Assembly (NCBI GenBank): GCA_017409265.1 | Contig: JAFQSY010000037.1 | Coordinates: 31,230 to 95,229 of the forward strand | Origin: Clostridia bacterium | Lineage (GTDB): Bacteria > Bacillota > Clostridia > Oscillospirales > Acutalibacteraceae | Direction of reading: 5' to 3' | Length of the DNA stretch: 64,000 nt | Part shown: in pieces, positions 60,116 to 64,000 of the stretch | Layout: each line of letters starts with the position of its first letter | Position numbering within the stretch: the first letter of the stretch is position 1 | The notes under the pieces: generated by a model | Database searches by the model: none | The model's input: the letters and a program-made list of their open reading frames with translations, nothing else | Told to the model about the DNA's origin: nothing | Program-made: the position numbers and the translations under genes

Positions 60116-61042
60116 TTATTTAATCCATTTTTCTGTTGCTGCTTCAACAAGAGAAACAACTTTTTCAACAATTTCGTTATCTCCGTCTGCAAGATTTAAA
60201 AGAGGCTCTCTTACTCCGCCGAGTTCAAGACCTGCAAGCTTTTTGAGAGCAGCTTTTGCGGTTGCGTACATGTTGCCTTTTGTTGAACACATTGTGTAAA
60301 TAACCTCGTCAATATCATCCTGAAGCTTGCCTGCGTTTTCAAAATCGCCTGCTTCAAGAAGAGAGTTGAGCTTAACAAAAAGTCCGGGCATAACTCCGTA
60401 AGTGCCGCCGATGCCGCCGTCTGCGCCGATAAGTCTGCCGCCGATAAACTGCTCATCAGGACCGTTGAAAACAACAATTTCTTTGTTGTTGAGCTTTGCC
60501 TGTCTCTTGAACATCTGAATGTCCTGAATGGGCATTGAAGAGTTCTTAACACCGATAACTCTGGGGTTTTTAAGCATTTCGTCAAACAGGCTTAAGGTAA
60601 GCGCAACGCCTGCAAGCTGGGGAATGTTATAAATTACAAAATCTGTATTCGGTGCAGCAGCGGAAATGTCGTTCCAATATTTTGCGATTGCTCTTTCGGG
60701 TAATCTGAAATAAATCGGAGGAATAGCCGCAATGGCATCAACTCCGAGCGATTCGGCGTGGCGTGCAAGTTCACAGCTGTCTTTGGTGTTGTTGCATGCA
60801 ACATGAGCAATTATTGCGATTCTGCCTTTTGCAGCTTCCATAACAGCTTCAAGAGTCTGCTTTCTTTCTTCAACGCTTAAGTAAATGCATTCTCCCGATG
60901 AGCCGCCGACATAGAGACCTGCTACGCCTTTGCTGATAAGATATTCAACAAGTGCTTTGGTAGCTTCGGCTGAAACATTACCGTTTTTGTCATAGCATGC
61001 GTAAAATGCAGGGAAAATACCTTTGTACTTATTAAGATTCAT
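60116..61042 (-). CDS. nanA: N-acetylneuraminate lyase/dihydrodipicolinate synthase-family aldolase
   Basis: 308-residue DapA/NanA TIM-barrel. GLYVGGSSGECIYLSVEERK near residue 42 (GGSSGE motif) is closer to sialic acid lyases than to DapA. The Tyr in FVIYNIPQLAGV near residue 138 and the Schiff-base Lys in VIGVKNSS near residue 165 are the catalytic pair; DEQFIGGRLIGADGGIGGTYG follows. It stands alone without other nan genes, so sialic acid use is likely by family only. The symbol is provisional. Confidence 0.82.
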   Translation of the reverse strand: MNLNKYKGIFPAFYACYDKNGNVSAEATKALVEYLISKGVAGLYVGGSSGECIYLSVEERKQTLEAVMEAAKGRIAIIAHVACNNTKDSCELARHAESLGVDAIAAIPPIYFRLPERAIAKYWNDISAAAPNTDFVIYNIPQLAGVALTLSLFDEMLKNPRVIGVKNSSMPIQDIQMFKRQAKLNNKEIVVFNGPDEQFIGGRLIGADGGIGGTYGVMPGLFVKLNSLLEAGDFENAGKLQDDIDEVIYTMCSTKGNMYATAKAALKKLAGLELGGVREPLLNLADGDNEIVEKVVSLVEAATEKWIK

Positions 61043-61113
61043 TTTTAAAGCCTCCGTAACTTTGTATGTTTATTATAAAACATCCGGTTTTTACCGAAAA
61101 TTAATTTTATTTA

Positions 61114-61143
61114 ATTATACAATAGTAATTATCAGAATGTCAA
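61114..61143 (-). promoter_or_regulatory. Promoter of NanA-like gene
   Basis: Minus-strand TTGACA (61138-61143), 18-base spacer, TATAAT (61114-61119). About 70 bases of leader follow, including a short hairpin (CCGGTTTTTACCG region, 61084-61096). Confidence 0.65.
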
Positions 61144-61209
61144 CAATACTCTTTTAGTTTTTTGTTGATTGCCTATAGATAAAAAATTATACAGACATAG
61201 ACTTTTTTC

Positions 61210-61239
61210 TTGATTTTTTCTTGTCATATGATGTATAAT
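61210..61239 (+). promoter_or_regulatory. Candidate promoter of secreted PHP gene
   Basis: TTGATT (61210-61215), 18-base spacer, TATAAT (61234-61239), 27 bases before the start. Confidence 0.5.
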
Positions 61240-61266
61240 TAAATAAAAATGAAAGGGGCATGCAAT

Positions 61267-62751
61267 ATGTTCAAAAAAATTACAGCGATTTGTCTCGCAT
61301 TTTTGATGGTTGTTCCTATGTTCGGAATAAGCGCAACATCGGCCGATGCATCCGCACCCGAAAAGAATTACATAATCACAGACCCTTATAAGAATGTTGA
61401 TTGGGATTGCTGGACTGCATATAAAACACAGCTTCATTGCCACTCAACGGCGAGTGACGGATATCAGACAGTCGAAGAGGTTGTTCAGACTCACTATGAC
61501 CACAACTATGATATAGTTGCTCTTACAGACCACGGAACGCTGAATAGGGGCTGGAACATTGTGCCCGAAACCGTGCCTCTGATGAGGTTGATAAAAAAAG
61601 AACGAACCAAAATGGCGGATATTATCCCCTTAACAGAGGAGGAATATACTTCGTTTCTTAACGGTACTGCCCATTCGGAAACAAGAACTCACAAAAACGG
61701 AATGCTCGATGTTCCTCTTGGCAATGAGCTTAACATGGCAACTCCGTTTGCAGACTGTCACCTTACAGGATATTTTGCCGAATACGGTCAGGGTCTTGCA
61801 GGTGTTTTCGGTGATTATGAAACTCCGTCAAAGGGTGTTATGGAAAACGGCGGAATTTCAATGCTCTCTCATGTCGGCGAATATGTCTATATTGATAAAG
61901 ACAGTGAGAAGCATGTCGGTCAGCCCGTTGATGATTATTACGCAACAAAATTTGCAAGGCTTTTTATGGATTATAAAGGCTCAAGTGTCGGCATGGGCAT
62001 AAACAGTGCAACAGATGCTCATACCAGATGTGACAGAATCCTTTATGACCAGATTCTGCAAAAAACAATTCCCAACGGAGTTGTGCCTTGGTCATTTACT
62101 TTCTCTGATTCACATGACGAAAAGTCGGTTAACTTTGCATATACAATGATGCTTATGCCGGAGCTTACGCTTGATGCGTTCAGAGCTTGCATGGAAAACG
62201 GTGAGTTTTTCTCGATTTCTCACTATTCAAACGGTGTTGAGCTTAACGGAATGAAGGAAATGCCCGACTTCGTTGAGAAAGAGGTAGAGGATAGTGAAAG
62301 CTACCTTCTTGATAACACTCCGATGGTAACAAAGGTTACTGTAAATCAGGATGATGATACAATAACAATTGAAGGCACAAACTTCAATGAAATAACATGG
62401 GTATCAAACTGCAATGTTATAAAAAGAGAAAGTGATATAACAAACGGTACGGCAACTCTCGATCTTCATTCTTCGGATTTGCTTAATGAACCTTATCTTT
62501 ATGTAAGATTTTATATCACAGGCGAAAACGGTATCTGTTATTCACAGCCGTTCGTTCTCAATGTCGAGGGCGAGGAGTTTGCTCCTGTTGAGGTTGCCGA
62601 AACGGTTTATGACCTTCCCTGGTTTTTAAGAAAGCTTGTAACTGTTATTGACCTCATCTTTTTCAGAGCAAACCCTGTTATATGGATTTTTAAATATTTT
62701 GCTCTCGGATATAATCCCATTACATTTGACCGGCTCATTAATCCGTTCTGA
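61267..62751 (+). CDS. Secreted PHP-domain protein
   Basis: 494 residues from the ATG at 61267. An N-terminal signal peptide (FKKITAICLAFLMVVPMFGI, cleavage near SATSADASA) sends it out of the cytoplasm. The PHP domain follows: QLHCHSTASDGYQT near residue 56, IVALTDHGTLNRG near residue 82, SMLSHVGEY near residue 198 and a later SDSHD. A beta-sheet domain of about 90 residues comes next (TKVTVNQDDDTITIEG), then a hydrophobic C-terminus near 455-480 that may anchor it. Substrate unknown; exported PHP enzymes are uncommon. Confidence 0.82.
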   Translation: MFKKITAICLAFLMVVPMFGISATSADASAPEKNYIITDPYKNVDWDCWTAYKTQLHCHSTASDGYQTVEEVVQTHYDHNYDIVALTDHGTLNRGWNIVPETVPLMRLIKKERTKMADIIPLTEEEYTSFLNGTAHSETRTHKNGMLDVPLGNELNMATPFADCHLTGYFAEYGQGLAGVFGDYETPSKGVMENGGISMLSHVGEYVYIDKDSEKHVGQPVDDYYATKFARLFMDYKGSSVGMGINSATDAHTRCDRILYDQILQKTIPNGVVPWSFTFSDSHDEKSVNFAYTMMLMPELTLDAFRACMENGEFFSISHYSNGVELNGMKEMPDFVEKEVEDSESYLLDNTPMVTKVTVNQDDDTITIEGTNFNEITWVSNCNVIKRESDITNGTATLDLHSSDLLNEPYLYVRFYITGENGICYSQPFVLNVEGEEFAPVEVAETVYDLPWFLRKLVTVIDLIFFRANPVIWIFKYFALGYNPITFDRLINPF

Positions 62752-62821
62752 TAACAATTATGCGCAAGCCCGGCTCCATGTCAGGATTAATTCTGAAAAC
62801 AATTTTATTTTTTAATTGATA

Positions 62822-62870
62822 AAAACCACTTCATTTGATGCTGTAAGCAACAATGAGGTGGTTTGATTTT
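62822..62870 (+). terminator. Terminator after secreted PHP gene
   Basis: 13-bp stem with one wobble (62822-62834 with 62851-62863), 16-base loop, then TGATTTTTG. Confidence 0.8.
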
Positions 62871-62895
62871 TGTGATTGATGATGAATTTTTTCTA

Positions 62896-62928
62896 TTGTA
62901 TTTATCATCTTATCTATAGTATACTATA
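62896..62928 (+). promoter_or_regulatory. Candidate promoter of pepF gene with palindromic -10
   Basis: TTGTAT (62896-62901), 18-base spacer, TATACT (62920-62925). The -10 lies inside the perfect palindrome TATAGTATACTATA (62915-62928). Confidence 0.45.
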
Positions 62929-62959
62929 ACCGTTAATTATATACAAAAGGGGAGATACA

Positions 62960-64000
62960 ATGAAAGTTTCCGAAATGCCTTATCAGCGAATTACCGTTGA
63001 GGAGTTCAAAGGGCAGGCAGAAAAGATAATCGCAAAAATCAAGGCGGCGAAATCCGCAGAGGATTTGAAGGCGGCGAGGGATGAATATAACAAAATCAGC
63101 GAAGAGGTTGACACTGCCGCATCCCTTGCAAACTGCCGTTTTACACTCAACACAAGGGATGAATTCTACAATGCGGAGATGGATTATTACGATAACGCAA
63201 TGCCGCTTTTCTCCGAGATTGAGAATGAATATAAAAAGGCGATGCTTGATTCACCCTACAGAGCCGAAGCCGAAAAGCTCATAAATCCCAGAGTTTTCAA
63301 GGGCTTTGAGATGTCACTCAAAACATTCTCACCCGAAGTTATCGAGGATTTGCAGGCTGAAAACGCACTTGTCACACGCTACTCAAAGTTTATGGGTGAG
63401 CTTGCATTTGAGTTTGAGGGCGAAAAAATGCCCCTCTCCGTTTTGAGGGGTAAGCTTGAAGATGACAGCCGTGAAGTGAGAAAGAAAGCTGCAGAGGCTA
63501 TCGGCAAAACTATGGAAGCGAATGCCGAAACATTTGACGAAATCTTTGACGGTCTTGTTAAAATCAGAACACAAATTGCCCGTAAGCTCGGCTATAAAAA
63601 CTTCGTTGAGCTTGGCTATTACAGAATGGGCAGGGTAGACTACGATGAAAAAATGGTTGCCGCATTCCGCAAGAGCGTTGAAACCGATATCGTTCCTGCC
63701 GTTGCGGAGTTAAAAGAGAGAATCCGCAACCGTCTTGGTCTTGATAAGATAATGTACTATGACGATGCAATAAGCGTTACGGGTGAAATGCCTCGACCCG
63801 TCATTGACACACCCGCAATCTTTGAGAATGCACTCAAAATGTATCACGATATGAAGCCTGAAATCGGCGACTTTATGCAGAGAATGCTTGATGCGGAAGC
63901 ATTTGATGTTGAAGCCCGTGACGGCAAATTCGGCGGCGGATACTGCACAACATTTGCCAAATACAAGCAGCCGTTTATCCTTGCAAACTTCAACGGCACA
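62960..64000 (+). CDS. M3-family oligoendopeptidase (3' end outside window)
   Basis: 347 codons are open from the ATG at 62960 (GGGGAGA upstream) to the window end without a stop, so the gene is cut. N-terminal PYQRITVEEFKGQAEKI, YYDNAMPLFSEIENEYK, SREVRKKAAEAIGKTMEAN, IARKLGYKNFVELGYYRMGR and the last visible GGGYCTTFAKYKQPFILANF match M3 peptidases of the oligoendopeptidase F type. The zinc-binding HEXXH motif should lie just beyond the window. It degrades short peptides in the cytoplasm. Confidence 0.92.
   Translation, partial: MKVSEMPYQRITVEEFKGQAEKIIAKIKAAKSAEDLKAARDEYNKISEEVDTAASLANCRFTLNTRDEFYNAEMDYYDNAMPLFSEIENEYKKAMLDSPYRAEAEKLINPRVFKGFEMSLKTFSPEVIEDLQAENALVTRYSKFMGELAFEFEGEKMPLSVLRGKLEDDSREVRKKAAEAIGKTMEANAETFDEIFDGLVKIRTQIARKLGYKNFVELGYYRMGRVDYDEKMVAAFRKSVETDIVPAVAELKERIRNRLGLDKIMYYDDAISVTGEMPRPVIDTPAIFENALKMYHDMKPEIGDFMQRMLDAEAFDVEARDGKFGGGYCTTFAKYKQPFILANFNGT

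Noticed and set aside
1-64000. tRNA, rRNA, insertion sequence, prophage or attachment site
   Set aside because: No conserved tRNA or rRNA sequence, transposase, integrase or terminal repeats were recognised on reading the gaps and genes.

Overview
The window is a dense stretch of bacterial chromosome of moderate GC content. Roughly 67 protein genes are packed into operons on both strands. I see no tRNA, rRNA, transposon, phage gene or CRISPR array. The gene order xseA-xseB-ispA-dxs-tlyA-nadK-argR-recN, an FMN riboswitch before a RibU-type transporter gene, reverse rubrerythrin beside a PerR-type repressor, PyrK-dependent dihydroorotate dehydrogenase, HisZ with short HisG, and a domain-swapped GH3 enzyme all point to an anaerobic Clostridia member. 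I infer an Oscillospirales/Ruminococcaceae-like gut bacterium; this is not proven by any single marker.

Layout. 1-11.3 kb: a long plus-strand run covering DNA repair (xseAB, recN), isoprenoid precursor synthesis (ispA, dxs), tlyA, nadK and argR, then a sugar isomerase, an SGNH hydrolase, tyrS on its own promoter, and a Cof-type phosphatase. 11.3-15.2 kb: a small accessory region with a divergent XRE-regulator/zinc-ribbon membrane protein pair, a reverse rubrerythrin and PerR-type regulator with a Fur/PerR box, a LytTR-DUF3021 pair with 21-bp-spaced direct repeats, and a GNAT gene. 15.3-21.3 kb: the pyrimidine operon pyrC-K-D-F-E-B-I and a Dabb-domain gene. 21.4-23.9 kb: a GH3 glycosidase with inverted domain order. 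23.9-31.3 kb: a minus-strand histidine operon hisZ-G-D-C-B-H-A-F-IE with a near-consensus promoter overlapped by a candidate operator; it has no histidinol-phosphatase gene.

31.5-35.5 kb (minus): an MntR/DtxR-type regulator, and a split cobalamin methionine synthase (catalytic chain and separate activation-domain protein) behind a GtrA-type membrane protein. 35.6-38.6 kb (plus): a DUF1624 membrane protein, an Mrp/ApbC Fe-S carrier and serS. 38.6-42.5 kb: a solitary MazF-type toxin, an ECF sigma factor with a membrane-anchored presumed anti-sigma partner, a family-6 DNA glycosylase, and the riboswitch-controlled riboflavin transporter. 42.6-45.9 kb (plus): yhaM, prmA, a short QueG-like Fe-S protein and an esterase. 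45.9-50.2 kb (minus): a complete carbohydrate ABC importer. 50.3-53.4 kb (minus): a membrane-anchored LysM-G5-M23 peptidase and an RmlD-type reductase.

53.5-56.5 kb (plus): a PHP phosphoesterase, ispE, and directly fused to the ispE stop codon a CARF-wHTH-PD-(D/E)XK-like protein of the DUF1887/Card1 type. This is the most surprising gene here, because such proteins are known as cyclic-oligoadenylate-activated nucleases of type III CRISPR systems and no CRISPR component is present. 56.5-64 kb: YgjV-like protein, Sfp-type phosphopantetheinyl transferase, PAP2-related protein, an acyl-CoA-ligase-like enzyme, a NanA-like aldolase, a secreted PHP-domain protein, and a pepF-type peptidase cut by the window end. 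All calls come from reading the sequence only; no database searches were run.
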